From: Tenrec ecaudatus
Taxonomy: Eukaryota; Chordata; Mammalia; Afrosoricida; Tenrecidae
Assembly: GCF_050624435.1 (NCBI RefSeq)
Contig: NC_134545.1
Coordinates: 84,393,563-84,457,562 of the forward strand
Reading direction: 5' to 3'
DNA length: 64,000 nt
Shown here piece by piece: positions 1-11,847 of this stretch. The translations under genes were made by a program, and so were the position numbers. The notes beneath the pieces are model-generated. The model ran no database searches and was not told where the DNA came from. It was given only the letters and a program-made list of their open reading frames with translations. Numbering within the stretch: the first letter of the stretch is position 1; each line of letters begins with the position of its first letter.

Positions 1-769
1 GCCCAGCTAAGTGATCCATGATGAGACCAGAAAGGAGGCCTTCTGTCTTGGATTTTATGTAGGACAGCACGAGTCTCATCTCTGTCCTATATATACCACG
101 AGAAGCACTATTATATTCGTGCCTGGGCCATCTGGGTAGTTCTTGACATATATTTTGAAATGTAACCATAAATGGCTTCTATAAACAGTTCCGCCCACTC
201 CAGATGGAAGTCGAAAGAACTGCAAAGGAAATCAGAACACAGATGGGCTTGAGGGTAAGCAGAGGAAATAGCTGTTTTGGTGTGGTTCTGGGCCACAGGG
301 AAAGCTAGCCGTGAAAACAACACTTTCCTCCCTGTCTGATGAATGCCTGCGTTTCCACCCTGCGTCTGAACATAAACATCCGTGGAAAGACCATGCTGCA
401 AACCCTTATGAGAACGGAAGGTCCATGAGAGAAGAGGTTTGTCTGTCCTGTTCATTCGGTCTAAAGCAGTACTCATAAAAAGCTCTGGAGGTTTTCCTGG
501 ACCCGTGATTTCTTGTACTTTAGGAAAATGTATGAAATTCTACAGATTGAAATCTTCAGTCTCGTGTTCCTAAAACTTACGTAACCATCCCTTTCCCACA
601 CCTAGCTGCACCTTTCAATTTGCCCATGTCTCAGTCATGTGTTAAATAAAATCTTAGACTTTCTCCATCATCATTTACAGCCAACAGTCCATTAATAAGA
701 GACTCCCATTTGACTATCTGCCATGTGCCAGACCTAACATTGAGCTAGGCGCTTGAATCATCATTACAC
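1..769. other. No recognised element
   Basis: The open frame at 111-476 (minus) matches no family and has a low-complexity composition. Unique sequence is presumed, probably deep in DNMBP intron 1. Confidence 0.4.
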
Positions 770-866
770 TGCAAGGCAGACAGTAATCACTCTACAGTCA
801 GGGTGCCTGGGTTCAACTCTCAGTGCCACCATGGAGCAATTGACTGAACCTCTCTAATAGCTGAAG
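770..866 (+). repeat. MIR fragment
   Basis: 'gtcagggtgcctgggttcaa' followed by 'gagcaattgactgaacctct' matches the MIR core; it abuts an AfroSINE. Confidence 0.6.
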
Positions 867-1046
867 GGGCCCTAGTAGCGCAGTCTGGTAAGCATTGGCC
901 TGCAAACTGCAAAGTCCATGGCTCAAAACTGCCAGCTGCTCCTCAGGATAAAGTTGAGGCTATCGGTCCCAAAAAGATGTATGGCCTTAGAAATCATGTG
1001 TATGGTTCCTATGAGTTGGATTCAACTCATTGGCAGTGGGCTCCAA
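867..1046 (+). repeat. AfroSINE
   Basis: Head 'gggccctagtagcgcagtct', tail 'cctatgagttggattcaact'. Old copy, directly followed by family A. Confidence 0.75.
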
Positions 1047-2046
1047 TCGCTATGCTGAAACTGGAACATGGATCTGTTGACTGAAATACCAATGTTCTTT
1101 TTAGTATAAACATTGTGTCTCCTAAATCTTGGCTTTTCTCCTGGCCCACCAAGCCCCGAGGATGACGTTCCTGTTCAGAGCAGCCAAGGCACGGAGAGGG
1201 CTGTAGGGCCGTTCCCACCATGAAACACGATGTCCCCTCACTGACCCACAACACTGCAGGGGACAGCACTGGAGACACAGTGCCGGAATTGTGTCCGATC
1301 TGACCTTTCCACATCCAGGCGAAACATGAAGGGAAAACAACAGAGCAGCAAGGGGAGCAAAGCAATGGAGTCTCTGAGGAATCCCCAAAATAGACTTTAG
1401 ACTCGGAAGGCAGAGCTTGGCACCTTATCAGATTCCATTGGAAAACATACTTAAGGGTCAGCAGACAGACCAGGAACTGTTTATAGGCCCTTTCTTCTTC
1501 TTCTTCCCTTCTTCTTTCTATGTAAGACAGGCCACATAAACAATGCTGAGGAGAAAACAACAGGATTGATGGTTCTGGGGGAAAAGGATAAAGGGGGAGG
1601 TGGGGGAAAGGGAGGGAGGAGCCAACAAACCCAGGGACAAGGGAATAACAAGAGGTCTAAAATTGATGGCGAGTAGACTGTAGAACTCCTGGTGGGGTTA
1701 GATCAAGTGCAATGTAGCCGAGAGGAAGCCCAGATAGCCAAATGAAGGTCAAACATGATAGTGGGACAGGAGAGGAAAGAACCAGGAGGCAAAAGACATT
1801 TATAGAGGTATAAATATAGGCATGTATATATGTAAATATATTAACATATAACAATAGGGTTATTGTTAGGTCTATGTACATATATGTATATGTTAAGTAC
1901 CAAAGTAGCAAACAAAGGGCTCAAGTAGAAAGAAAATGTGTTGAAAATGATGATGGCAACTTATGTACAAATATACTTGATACAATTGACGTATGAATTG
2001 TTATAAGAGTGTATGAGCTCCTAGTAAAATGATTTTATATAAAAAT
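1047..2046 (+). mobile_element. Family A LINE-type retroposon (probable tenrec L1 3'UTR), internally deleted
   Basis: Alignable by eye to the long copy at 30831-32530. It shares the 'ggagacacag...ccgatctgac' start, the 'acaaacccagggacaaggg' block, the 'aaatgaaggtc' block and the end 'gggctcaagtagaaagaaaatg...gtatgagctcctagtaaaatgattttat'. About 850 bases between 'gttaagtacc' and 'gggctcaag' are missing. The poly(A) end is degraded. Confidence 0.7.
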
Positions 2047-2639
2047 ATCTTGTCTCTTCTTTCAAAATCTTCTAGACTTTCATTTTCCTCTTTGTTTCCT
2101 AACATTTTATTATGCAAATTTTTAACAATGCAGTGGAATTTCATACCCACTGCCTAAGTTCTATCATGAATATTTTACTATAGTTACTTTATCACATTAT
2201 CATCCCTCCCTTTATTAATTTATTAGTACTGTCAGTTTTTGATGCACTTCAGAATGTTTATTTTATTTTTGATGTGTTTCAAAACAAGCCACACACATTT
2301 CCTCCTCAATAGCTTAGCATATACATCTTAACCAGAGTTCACTATTTGCAGCTTTTTCTTTTTTGAAGTACAATTCTCCTTTCTCCTTGGCCAAAGTTAC
2401 AAATACACTTCTTTGTTTCTCTCCATTAATCTTTCAGGCCATATGGTCACTATGAGTCAATATGAGACGTCACTGTTTTTTGTCTTTTCATCTGTCAGTG
2501 AATCTGATTAATCTTTCCAAAATGCTAATTTTTACATATTACTCACTGGCCTAAGAATTTACAAGAGCCTCCCATTTTTATTATAATTAATTCATTTGTG
2601 TGTTCAATAAATATCTACTGAGCCCGAGGAGGATGAACA

Positions 2640-2900
2640 ACCTAAATGTGGGTGAAGAGAGACGGTGGATGGTGTAAGATAGGAAAATGATAATAATTTA
2701 TAATTTATCAAGGGCTCACAAGGGTGGGAAGGTGAGGGGTAGAGGAAAAAAGAAGTGCTGATAACAAGGGCTCACGTAGAAAGAAAATGTCTTGAAAATG
2801 ATTATGACAACATTTGTACAAATGTGTCTGATACAATTGATGTATGGATTGTTATAAAGCTGTAAGAGCCTCCAATATAATGATTTATTAAAAAAGAAAG
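2640..2900 (+). mobile_element. Family A retroposon, 3' fragment
   Basis: It contains 'tttatcaagggctcac', the purine-rich tract, 'gaaaatgattatgacaacat' and the end 'cctccaatataatgatttattaaaaaag', and is followed by an A-rich/(TA)n run. Confidence 0.75.
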
Positions 2901-2916
2901 GAAGAAAACAACAAAA

Positions 2917-2942
2917 AATATATATATATATATATATATATT
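2917..2942 (+). repeat. (TA)n microsatellite
   Basis: About 12 TA units, at the A-rich end of a family A copy. Confidence 0.9.
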
Positions 2943-3039
2943 TATTGAGCCAAATGAAGTCAGTCAGTTTTAAGCAGGCTCCACCAGGTATGATAGTCAT
3001 TTGAAACTTTAACCCAATTCTCTTTATTTATTTTCAAAT

Positions 3040-3258
3040 CTCCTTGGTGGAACATTGGTTAAAGCACTCAACTGTTAACCAAAAGGTTGGCAGTTTGAAC
3101 TCAATGGCCGGTCAATGGGATAAAGATGTGGCAGTCTGCTTCCATACGATTTACAGCTGTGGGAACCCTAGTGGGCAATTCTACTCTGTCCTGTAGGGTT
3201 ACTATGAGTCAGAATTGATTCAATGGCAGTAGGTTCGGGTTTGTTTTTTTTTTTTTTG
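3040..3258 (+). repeat. AfroSINE with T-rich tail
   Basis: Full length: 'tccttggtggaacattggtt' to 'tcaatggcagtaggttcggg', then a T run. Confidence 0.85.
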
Positions 3259-3608
3259 GGGGGGTAGTGTGGTGTTTCTCTTGTCCTGAGAAATTGAACA
3301 CCAATCCCAAAATATCTACCTTATGCGGGAAAAATAAAGCCCTGAAGACAGCATTAACATTAATCTTAGAAGGGGATACTCAAGGCTCATGCATGTAATG
3401 AGAGAAAAAGAGAAAGCAAGAAAGAAATAATTACTCCATTCTCTTAAGTTTGCAAAGGTTTTTTTTTATTTCAAAGATTTTTTAATGGAATGAGAAAGTT
3501 TTAACCTTCTATGGATTAATGTCTGTGGCAACTAAATACCTTCTTAATCCCAGCTTTGCTCTTATGAGAGGCCAAAGAGCATTCAGGATGTGTGTGGGAC
3601 AAGACATA

Positions 3609-3726
3609 CTGTATATACTCAAGTATAAGCCGACCTGAATATCAACCGTGGCACCTAATTTTATTATTTTTTTAAACTGCATTAAAAATGTGCTGAAAAA
3701 CTCAGCTTACACACGAGCATATACGG
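3609..3726. mobile_element. Palindromic MITE flanked by TA
   Basis: The ends CTGTATATACTCAAGTATAA and its inverted counterpart (CCGTATATGCTCGTGTGTAA read from the right) form inverted repeats of about 25 bases. TA is present at both borders (3607-3608, 3727-3728), as expected for Tc1/mariner-type insertion. There is no coding capacity. Confidence 0.7.
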
Positions 3727-4224
3727 TATTGTATTTTCGCATAATCACACCTGCACACAGGTGTCAAGGCACACAGCACGCATAGGAGACTAACACACAA
3801 GGGGTTACACAGTTTGCAAAAACCTAGAACTCCTATGATTTGTTTCTTTGGTCCATGGCAGGTTCCTCAGCCTTTCCACACACTAAGTTTAGCTTAGTCC
3901 CAAGCATTGCCCAAAGTGTGTTCTGAGGACATTAATCTTCATGCTCCAATACACAAATGCTCCACAGTCATGATGAACTTGGAAAATACTCTAAAACACA
4001 TCCCCTCTTGGAGGAACATAAAGAATACTGGTATATTACAGATGGAGACCATTCAGGCAAGAACCCTTTCTAATCCAGGATTTCTAAACTGGGTCAAGGG
4101 ATTCTTTTTACAGAAAACTTTAGATGTTCTTTTTAAGTATATAACCTTGTCTTGCCCTATTTATCGATCAAAAATGGCACTCCCAAGCAACAGAGGAAGG
4201 GGAGTCAGGCAAAGGAAGGGAAAT

Positions 4225-4745
4225 GGAAGGTGTAGCTACTGCATCCTTTGCAATGAGACCAGAAGAACTTGATGGTGTCCAGTTACCATCACTGACGATT
4301 CTGATCAAAGAGTCTATGGATGACTCATGATCAAAAGGGGGAAATGTAGAACAGAATTCTAGATTCTCATAGATTCCAGACTTTCTGGACCCATGGGAGC
4401 TATGAGAAACGCTGAAAATATTGCCCTGTGTAATTAATCGTTAAACTTCAAGCTAAGATTGGCCCCTCTGAAGGTTTCTCAAAAACCAAACAACAGGTTA
4501 GCTTAAGTAGTAAAATGTATCACTATAATCTTTTAAGAGATATCTATAGGGAATCAATTTAACAAGAGCAATTCAAAGATTAAATTGGAACCCTTAGGGT
4601 ACAGTGAGTTGATGTTAATGAAGAAGAAACAACTCAAAAAAAGAGGGACAGTGGTTGTATGGCTGGAAAAAGGAAACAATGTCACAGAACTATACATGTA
4701 GAAACTGATAAATTGGTATATAATTTGTACTGTTACTCTCAACAA
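4225..4745 (+). mobile_element. Family B: afrotherian-type L1 3'UTR fragment
   Basis: Characteristic blocks: 'gatggtgtccagttaccatc', 'gaaatgtagaacagaattct', 'ttcaaagattaaattggaac' and 'aactgataaattggtatata'. These match L1 3'UTR sequence I know from elephant-lineage genomes and the copies at 17460 and 20990. Confidence 0.6.
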
Positions 4746-5690
4746 TACAAGAAATATTTAAGTTGACTCCACAGTGGATTTGAGATGCTCTAAACGGTCT
4801 CTGCCCCTATAAAGAGAGAGCTGGCTCTGATGAGTTCTGCCCATAACGTGTTTCTTTGTTTATATGCATGACCCATGGTGGCTTCCACAGCCTTTCCACA
4901 CACTCAGATATTCACCGTCCTCTACTTCCTCCAGATAAAGCCCACTCTCCTGCTCAAGCCCTTTTTAATCTTCCATGGCTCTGAGCTATCATAACCTTTT
5001 CTCCTGTATCAGTTTATAGGTCTGCAGGATGGATATCAGCCTGCGTATGTGAAAGGTAGAGCACCAGGAATGAACTTGCTCTTGACAGCAATTTAGTAAT
5101 AAGTAAATTACAAAGTTAAATATGCAATGGGAAAGAAGTCCTGGGAGACTTTGGTAATCTTTGGTAAGCAACACATCTACAAGTCTGGACCTACTCTACT
5201 GGAAATCTGCTGAGATCGCACACTACAGTCCTTCACCCTGATAAGACCTGACATGAAAGAGCTTAATAAGTAATTTCCAATATCGCTTTCTGTGTAAAGA
5301 TCTAAGCCTTGTATAGCTTCAGGCAATAAGCATGGGCTGGATGCGTTCCACCTGGCTTCTCGGGCCATCTTCAACCTTTGTCTAATTGTGCTGGGCCCTG
5401 GGAGGCCAACCCCGCAGGACTGCATCAATGCGCTTCCATGCCTCTGGTGCTCAGATGGGTTCAGTCAACGTGGGGCAACAGCAGGTTTAAGGGTAGCGGG
5501 TCGTGAGGCTGAAGCATCTGTTTGCTGGCTCCTTCTGTGTTGGGCTGAGTAGGCTGTTCTGTTGCACCGAAATCCACAGCCTTTCTTATACAGCTTTCTC
5601 TTGGCTCCGCCTCCTGCCCTTCAAGCTTAAAGTGGGTCTTCTGCTAGTCCTGTTGTATTAAACAACTTTTGTTGTGTTCTCTAAACCTTT
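4746..5690. other. No recognised gene
   Basis: Short minus frames (4989-5174, 5177-5428) resemble no protein I know. 4860-4910 shares 'cagcctttccacacactcag' with 3870-3890, hinting at an unnamed repeat present twice. Confidence 0.4.
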
Positions 5691-5703
5691 TTAATTAGGA
5701 ATT

Positions 5704-6417
5704 CATTTGCTCTCCACTTAAGCCCTTTGCATCAGGTCCTCTTTTTTTCCCCTCCCTCCCCACTTCCCCCTCCCTCATGTGCCCTTGGTAACTCATACAT
5801 TGTTATTTTGTCATATCTTGCCCTATCTGGAGTCTCCCCTCCCCCCCCTTCTCTGCCATCCCTCTCCCAGGGAGGAGGTCACATGTGGATCCCTGTAATC
5901 AGCTCCCGGCTTCCAACCCACTCACCCTCCACTCTCCCAGCATCGCCCCTCACATCCTTGGTCCTGAAGGTATCATCCACCCTGGACTCCCTGTGCCTCC
6001 AGCCCCCATATGCACCAGTGTACAACCTCTGCCCTATCCAGTCCTGCAAGGTAGAATTCGGATCACGGTAGTTGGGGGGGAGGAAGCATCCAGGATCTGG
6101 GGGAAAGCTGTGTTCTTCATCGGTACTACCTTGCACCCTGACTGACCCATCTCCTCTCCTAAACCCCTCTATGAGGGGATCTCCAGTGGCCGACACTTGG
6201 GCCTTGGGTCTCCACTCTGCACTTCCCCCTTCATTCAATATGGTATAATATATATACATACACACACATACATATATATATATATATCTTTTTTTTTTTT
6301 TTGCATGATGCCTTATACCTGGTCCCTTTGGCACCTCGTGATCGCACTGACTGGTGTGCTTCTTCCATGTGGGCTTTTTTGCTTCTGAGCTAGATGGTCG
6401 CTTGTTCACCTTCAAGC
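5704..6417 (-). mobile_element. Family A retroposon truncated at both ends, with 13-bp duplication
   Basis: A reverse-oriented family A segment running from 'gcttgaaggtgaacaagcg' (6417) to 'gagagcaaatg' (5704), flanked by identical TTAATTAGGAATT (5691-5703 and 6418-6430). It stops before the usual 'aataaaatgatt-A(n)' end, so it lacks a tail. The polypyrimidine look of the plus strand is the family's G-rich tracts read in reverse. An AT dinucleotide run (6244-6292) sits inside. Confidence 0.8.
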
Positions 6418-6789
6418 TTAATTAGGAATTTTCTAACTCCCCAATTTCCTGCTAGGTCCTTGACAGATACAAAGCCCACTGGATTTTTGGGGGACCGATG
6501 AGAACTTTGTAAGGAAAGAGCGACTACATAAAATTTGTTTCCTAATCCAGGTGTGAGAGAACTTGAGATGTCAGTAAAAAATTTTTTTTCTTTTTACTTC
6601 AAGGGAAGTAGTGTTTGTTTAAAGCAATGGAAAATTTGGTAATTATGAGTAGTAGCTATAAACATGATTAATATAATATATATATTAATATAATTAAATT
6701 ATATACCCGAAAGGTGTTGAATTGACCAATTTTGTGCTATAGACAAGGGGTATCCTCCCCAAAACAACTAGAATCCCCTCTCAAACAAA

Positions 6790-7500
6790 CTATGTATTTT
6801 TTTTTTTTGCAAAGCAACCTTACCATCTTTTCAAAGCACTCTTCATTACACTTAGTTCATTTGTCAAATCTATGATTCCATTCCTGGAAACACTTTTCAA
6901 ACTCATCTGTTTGGATGGCTGACAGCAGCTCCATCATTTTTTTCTTTACCGCTTCTAAAGTTGTCAAATTGATGTCCTTTCATGTCCCTTGGCATTCACA
7001 GAAACAAAAAGAATTCAGACAGGGAGCGAGGTCAGGTGAGTAAGGTGCATGCTGTTTTTTTGCCAAAATCTGGTGCACTAAAGTGACTGCATTAGCAGGT
7101 GCATTGTCGTGGTGGCAAAACCAGTCACCCATCTGCCATAAATCAGACCTTTTTGGTCACACACTGTTGGGCAGTCTTTTCAGAGCCTCTGAATAGAAAG
7201 CTGGATTAACGGTCTGACCTGGTGGAACGAACCCCACATGCTCTAGGAGTGGACATTTTCACCCATCCAGCAAGTTGGTGAATGTCCAGAACGAGGTTTG
7301 TCATCAATCAACATTTCACCTTTTTTGAAACAAGAAAGCCACTTGTACACTTGAGTTTTTCTCACAGTGGTCCCCTTTTAAGCTGTGTTCAACATCACAA
7401 CAGGTTCTGGGGCGTTTTTTCCCAAGCAGGAAACAAAAATTCACAGCCACATGCTATTCTCTTAACTCAGCCAGCAGGAAAAACGAGGGTCAAGTGAAAG
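6790..7500 (-). mobile_element. Decayed mariner (Tc1/mariner) transposon with broken transposase
   Basis: Minus-strand fragments read GDWFCHHDNAPAN (about 7091-7123) and HAPYSPDLAPCLN (about 7016-7050), the hallmark mariner motifs around the second and third catalytic aspartates. An upstream fragment KTQVYKWLSCFKKGEMLIDD (about 7300-7360) matches the DNA-binding domain region. The two halves are joined by an internal deletion. The spacing between motifs is about five residues short, and the third catalytic Asp (normally APxD) is Leu. Stops and frameshifts are present, so it is inactive. Exact ends were not identified. Confidence 0.78.
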
Positions 7501-7633
7501 TGATTTTACAAAAAAAAAATTCACTGTGACCAGAGAGAACCTTCCCAGGAGATGGCACGTGGTGCACTAACTCAGCGTGAGTTCCTTGATGCTCCCCTAT
7601 TCGGGGGGAAATGTGTACTGTGAAAGTTCTGCA

Positions 7634-8431
7634 CAGCAGATATAGCGTCTGGGGTCTTAAAGGCTTGAAGGTAAACAAGTGGCCATCTAGTTCAGAAGCC
7701 ACAAAGTCCACATGGAAGAAGCACACCAGCCTGTGCGATCACGAGGTGCCAAAGGGATCAGGCATCATCAGAACAAAAAAATCATATCATTGTAAATGAG
7801 GGGGAGTGCGGAGTGGGAACCCAAAGCCCATCTGTAGACAACTGGACATCTCTTTACAGAAGGGTCATGGGGAGGAGACAAGCCAGTGAGGGTGCAGTGT
7901 AGCAGCGATGAAATGTACACCTTTCCTCTATTTCTTAAATGCTTCCCCCCCCCACCCCCCCAATCAGAATCCCAATTCTACCTTACCAATCTGGCTAGAC
8001 CAGAGGATTTACACTGGTACAGATAAGAACTGGAAACACAGGGAATTCAGGACAGATGATCCCTTCAGGACCAGTGAGGAGAGTGGTGATACCTGGAGGG
8101 TGGAGGGAGGATGGGGTAGAAAGGGGGAACCAATCACAAGGATCTACATATAACTCCCTCTCTGGGGAATGGACAGTGGAGGAAGTGGGTGAAGGGAGAC
8201 ATTGGACAGTGTAAGAAATGACAAAATAATATTTATAAATTATCAAGGGTTTCTGAGGGAAGGGTGAGTAGGAAGGGAGGGGAAAAATGAGCAGCGACCC
8301 CAAGGGCTCAAGTAGAAAGCAAATGTTTTGAGAATGATGATGGCAACACATGTACAAATGTGCTTGACACAATGGATGGATGGATTGTGATAAGAGTTGT
8401 ACGAGCCCCCAATAAAATGATTAAAAAATAT
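7634..8431 (+). mobile_element. Family A retroposon, 5'-truncated copy
   Basis: It begins 'agatatagcgtctggggtct' and 'taaaggcttgaaggtaaaca', passes the 'ggatcaggcatcatcagaac' and 'ctggctagaccagagg' blocks and the G-rich tracts, and ends 'cccccaataaaatgattaaaaaa'. No credible ORF. Confidence 0.82.
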
Positions 8432-8447
8432 CAGGTGCCTCGGTGGA

Positions 8448-8482
8448 TATTTGGGTGGGCTTATACTTGAGTATATATGGAA
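8448..8482. mobile_element. Terminal fragment of the TA-flanked MITE
   Basis: The stretch containing 'ggcttatacttgagtatata' is the inverted end of the element at 3609-3726. Only one end is present. Confidence 0.5.
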
Positions 8483-8639
8483 ATCAATTAATTCTGATTC
8501 TAGGACAAAATTTCTGAAGGGGTTGCCTTACTTGCAAGACAATAGACCGATGGTTTTCCTTTCCCACTTATTCCTACAAAAGGGGTGGCTGGATTGAGGG
8601 GCCACGTGGCCATACTCTGCCTACCTGAGAAGGTTCTAT

Positions 8640-8990
8640 TTCGTAGGGGTTCTCCACTGAAGATTTCTACAAAGGAAATGATTCCATGAGACCTGGAGAT
8701 TTCCCTATGAACTCTCTAGAAAACATTCCCTTTTGGGGATGAGAATCTACTTTTAAAATGTCAAACCTTAGCAGTGAGAGGTAGTCTTTAACCTCTGAAG
8801 CAATTGCACATCAAATTCAAAACAGCAACTAGAACGATTAGACAGGAACCTTAGGGAAGGGTGAGTTTGTCTTAACAGGGGAGGAACAACTAAAAACAAA
8901 ACAGGGTGAGACTTTTCTGTAAATTTTTTTTGCTGTTTTCAACAACAAATAGTTTAGCCTAATTAATAAATTAACCTAACAACTAATAAT
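8640..8990 (+). mobile_element. Family B L1 3'UTR fragment
   Basis: Shares 'gattagacaggaaccttagg' and 'aacaggggaggaacaac' with the copy at 4225-4745. Borders are approximate. Confidence 0.45.
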
Positions 8991-9504
8991 TTGTAGAAAG
9001 GGAATTGCATATTTCTCTTGTTCCTGGAAAATGGAGCTAGAGAGAATTGTCCTGAGAAATGTCAGACCCTGAAGTCTCAATCAGCTTCAGGAAGGAAATG
9101 AGAGAAGCAAGGGACACACCATTTCCTCCTCTGGCTTGTGACGCTGGAGTTTACTGCGGACAGAAGGCCAGTGGTCACTGCCAGGTGATGACTCACAACT
9201 AGCAAAGAGTGCCGAGGAAAAGGAGACCCCGTTTTGATCATGAGGTGCCCATAAGGCTGAGCACCATGGTCCAGGTGCATCCGTCCAGATTCCTGCAACA
9301 TGAGTCTTCCTATCCAACAGTATCTCCTCACCTCCTGCTTTGCTCTCTAAGGGAGCACTAGTCCACAGCCAGTGTACCGATGACGGTCACAGCACACTGG
9401 GTTGTAAGAAGAAGTGAAAACCCTGCTCTGGACCTCGTGGGATGACCAGAAAAATGAAGTGGAAAAGTAAACCCCCCCATAAACGTTTTTACAATTTTTA
9501 AAAA

Positions 9505-9728
9505 TTATAAATCATTTTATTGGGGGCTCGTACAAATCTTATGACAATCATATATCAATGATATCAAGCACATGTGTACATATGTTGCCATCATCATTTT
9601 CAAAACACTTTCTTTCTACTTGAGCACTTGGTGTCAGCTCTTTTCTCCCTCCGCCCCCCCAATCTTTGATAAATTATAGATTATTATTATAATTTTCATA
9701 TCTTACACCATCCAGTCTTCCATTAATC
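9505..9728 (-). mobile_element. Family A retroposon, 3' fragment
   Basis: On plus it reads 'aaatcattttattgggggct' then 'catcatcattttcaaaacac' and a C-rich tract. This is the reverse complement of the family A 3' end. Confidence 0.8.
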
Positions 9729-9867
9729 ACAGAAGGCTTGAATGGCCTTTTCAGGAGCAAAACTTAACACCCTTCTCTAAAAGCCAACCCCCCACTTTTT
9801 AAATGAAGAAAGGATCAAGGTTGACTCTCAGGATATAGCAGTTTGGGTAATCTATGGATCATATTAG

Positions 9868-10055
9868 CGCCCTGGTGGTGGAGTGGGTTGCGGGTTGGGC
9901 TGCTAACCATCAGATCAGCCGTCTGAAACCACAGCTGATCTGCAGAAGAAACATGAGGCTTTGTGCTCCTATCGAGAGCCACACTCTCAGGACAGTACTG
10001 TCTTACAGAGCTGCTACGAGTCAGAATCCACTCGGTGGCAGTGAGTTTTGAGAAA
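9868..10055 (+). repeat. AfroSINE
   Basis: 'gcgccctggtggtggagtgg' to 'cactcggtggcagtgagttt', full length. Confidence 0.88.
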
Positions 10056-11239
10056 TATGATACACACAGATACTTTAAGCTCATGGTTTTCTCATTTTAA
10101 AAGCTTTATAAAATTTTTATAACTGCCTATCAATTTTATCCTTTTGTCAAAACCATCCTGGTGGCAGATAGTCCCCTGCTTTGCGGGTACCGATGACATG
10201 TAGCTTCTCAGAGCACCTGCTGTGAAACAGGGGATTTGCACCCGGACCTCGCTGTCCCCTAAGAACACCAGGGTGCCGAGGAAATAAATTACCCTAAGCC
10301 TTCTCCATTCACGTCGGAATAGAAGTATAAAGAAAGATCTGTGGAAAACTGTCTGCTATTTTTCCTCAAGATGTGTGATTAATACTTGGGAACCTACAAA
10401 GTTTGGGAAATTTTATTTTAAAGATACCTTTTCAAATGCATCTAAAGGAGCCTGAGGAAGTTCCTTAAGCGTTCTTTCAGATCTGCATTTCTCAAACTGT
10501 ACGTGAAGCTCAGGTAGGGGTGGGAATTTAGGAATTAATGACTCAGAAGCAAGGCCAGCGGACAGGCCTGAACAAAGTGGCTATTCCGCACATTCAAATG
10601 AACGGCCCCATCCACCGTGTATGTAGCCAAATGGTCAGATAAGGCAGGCAACAGAGGAGTGCAGAGTCAAGGGAAACTGCAGCGTGAAACTTCGGGTGTG
10701 GCTTCAGAGAACAAGCAGCACAGGAAACATGTGAAAGCAGGACGTTTTAAGACCGGTTCAGAAAAAGCTGAGCAAATATGTTAATTCCGTGTTCCAACCT
10801 GTCAGTGATTCAGAGAGGTACATTTCGTTTCTCTTCCTTTATCTCTTTTAAGTACAAACTCATTTTTCCTGCTAAGGTAAAAGGGTTGGCTGAATTCCTC
10901 TGCTCTCTAGCTGATTCAAAAACCTAAACTATTCTTGTGTTTTGGAAGAAAGAATCATGGAAAGGATTTAGAAACGACCCCGAGGGACTTCTATGGGGAA
11001 AAAAGAAAATCGGAAACAAATGGTTTTGCCGTAGTTAAAATATCCATGACCATTCTCTGGGGGGTGGGGGTGATCTTAGATCACGGCAAGGAGTAGCAAC
11101 TTCCACGCACCTTGACAAGCTGGGATGCGTAGCTTGGCAGCGGGCACAGTCTTTGCTCCCCATGTAGGACTCCCAGGATGGATTCCCGGCCAATGCACCT
11201 CACGCACAGTCACCTCCTCACCTGTCCCTGGAGGCTCTG
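10056..11239. other. Unassigned, presumably unique intronic sequence
   Basis: No exon-like frame or repeat was recognised. GC is moderate and CpGs are few. Confidence 0.4.
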
Positions 11240-11410
11240 GTGTGGCTATGAAACTGAACAGGTTTCAGCAGGGCTTCCAGACTAGGACAGTCTAGGAAGA
11301 GAGGCCTGGTGATCTACTCCCAGAAGTATGGCTCACAATGGTCCTATCGGTATTGGTCACGGGGACGATGCGAGACTGCACCGAATTGAGTTCTGTTGTA
11401 CATGAGCAGC
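11240..11410 (+). mobile_element. Short RTE-derived element: 5' head joined to 3' tail
   Basis: 'gggcttccagactaggacag' and 'ggcctggtgatctactccca' are RTE 5'-region blocks. They are followed almost directly by an RTE tail-like stretch ('gacgatgcgagactgcaccg', 'gttctgttgtacatgagc'). Confidence 0.45.
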
Positions 11411-11847
11411 TTTACACAAATAAACTGCAAAAAGTAGCCCTGCCTTGCTACAAACTTGAAGGGCACATGCAACGAGGCACCCTGGCACTTACTACTCGAG
11501 ATGAACCAGAAAGAACTCCAACAGCACACGGAACGAATGGCAGACTCCTTAGAAAACGTCATTGAAAATGATATAAAGTCTTATCACAGGACAGCCCACC
11601 ACATCTCGTCTGACCCTGTAACGCCGAGCGTGCCGTTTTTGTAACACTTAATTATAACATTTACTATAAATCCATGGATGAATGTGACCATTTGGTTACA
11701 TTTAAAAAGCATTGCAAATTTTATATTTTTAAAATATATTTTGGTTGTTATATATAGATAACTATGAAAGTAAAGAACAAAAACAAAAAAATTTTTTCCC
11801 TGAAATTAAAAATTCAGGCGTTACAGGGCTAAGACATAAATAAATAA

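Noticed and set aside
1027..1560. 177-codon minus frame
   Set aside because: Antisense translation of the 5' part of a family A retroposon; no domain.
5727..6415. Opposing proline- and glycine-rich frames at 5.7-6.4 kb
   Set aside because: They are translations of the polypyrimidine/polypurine tracts of a family A retroposon, and similar frames recur in other family A copies (7995-8372, 32087-32464).
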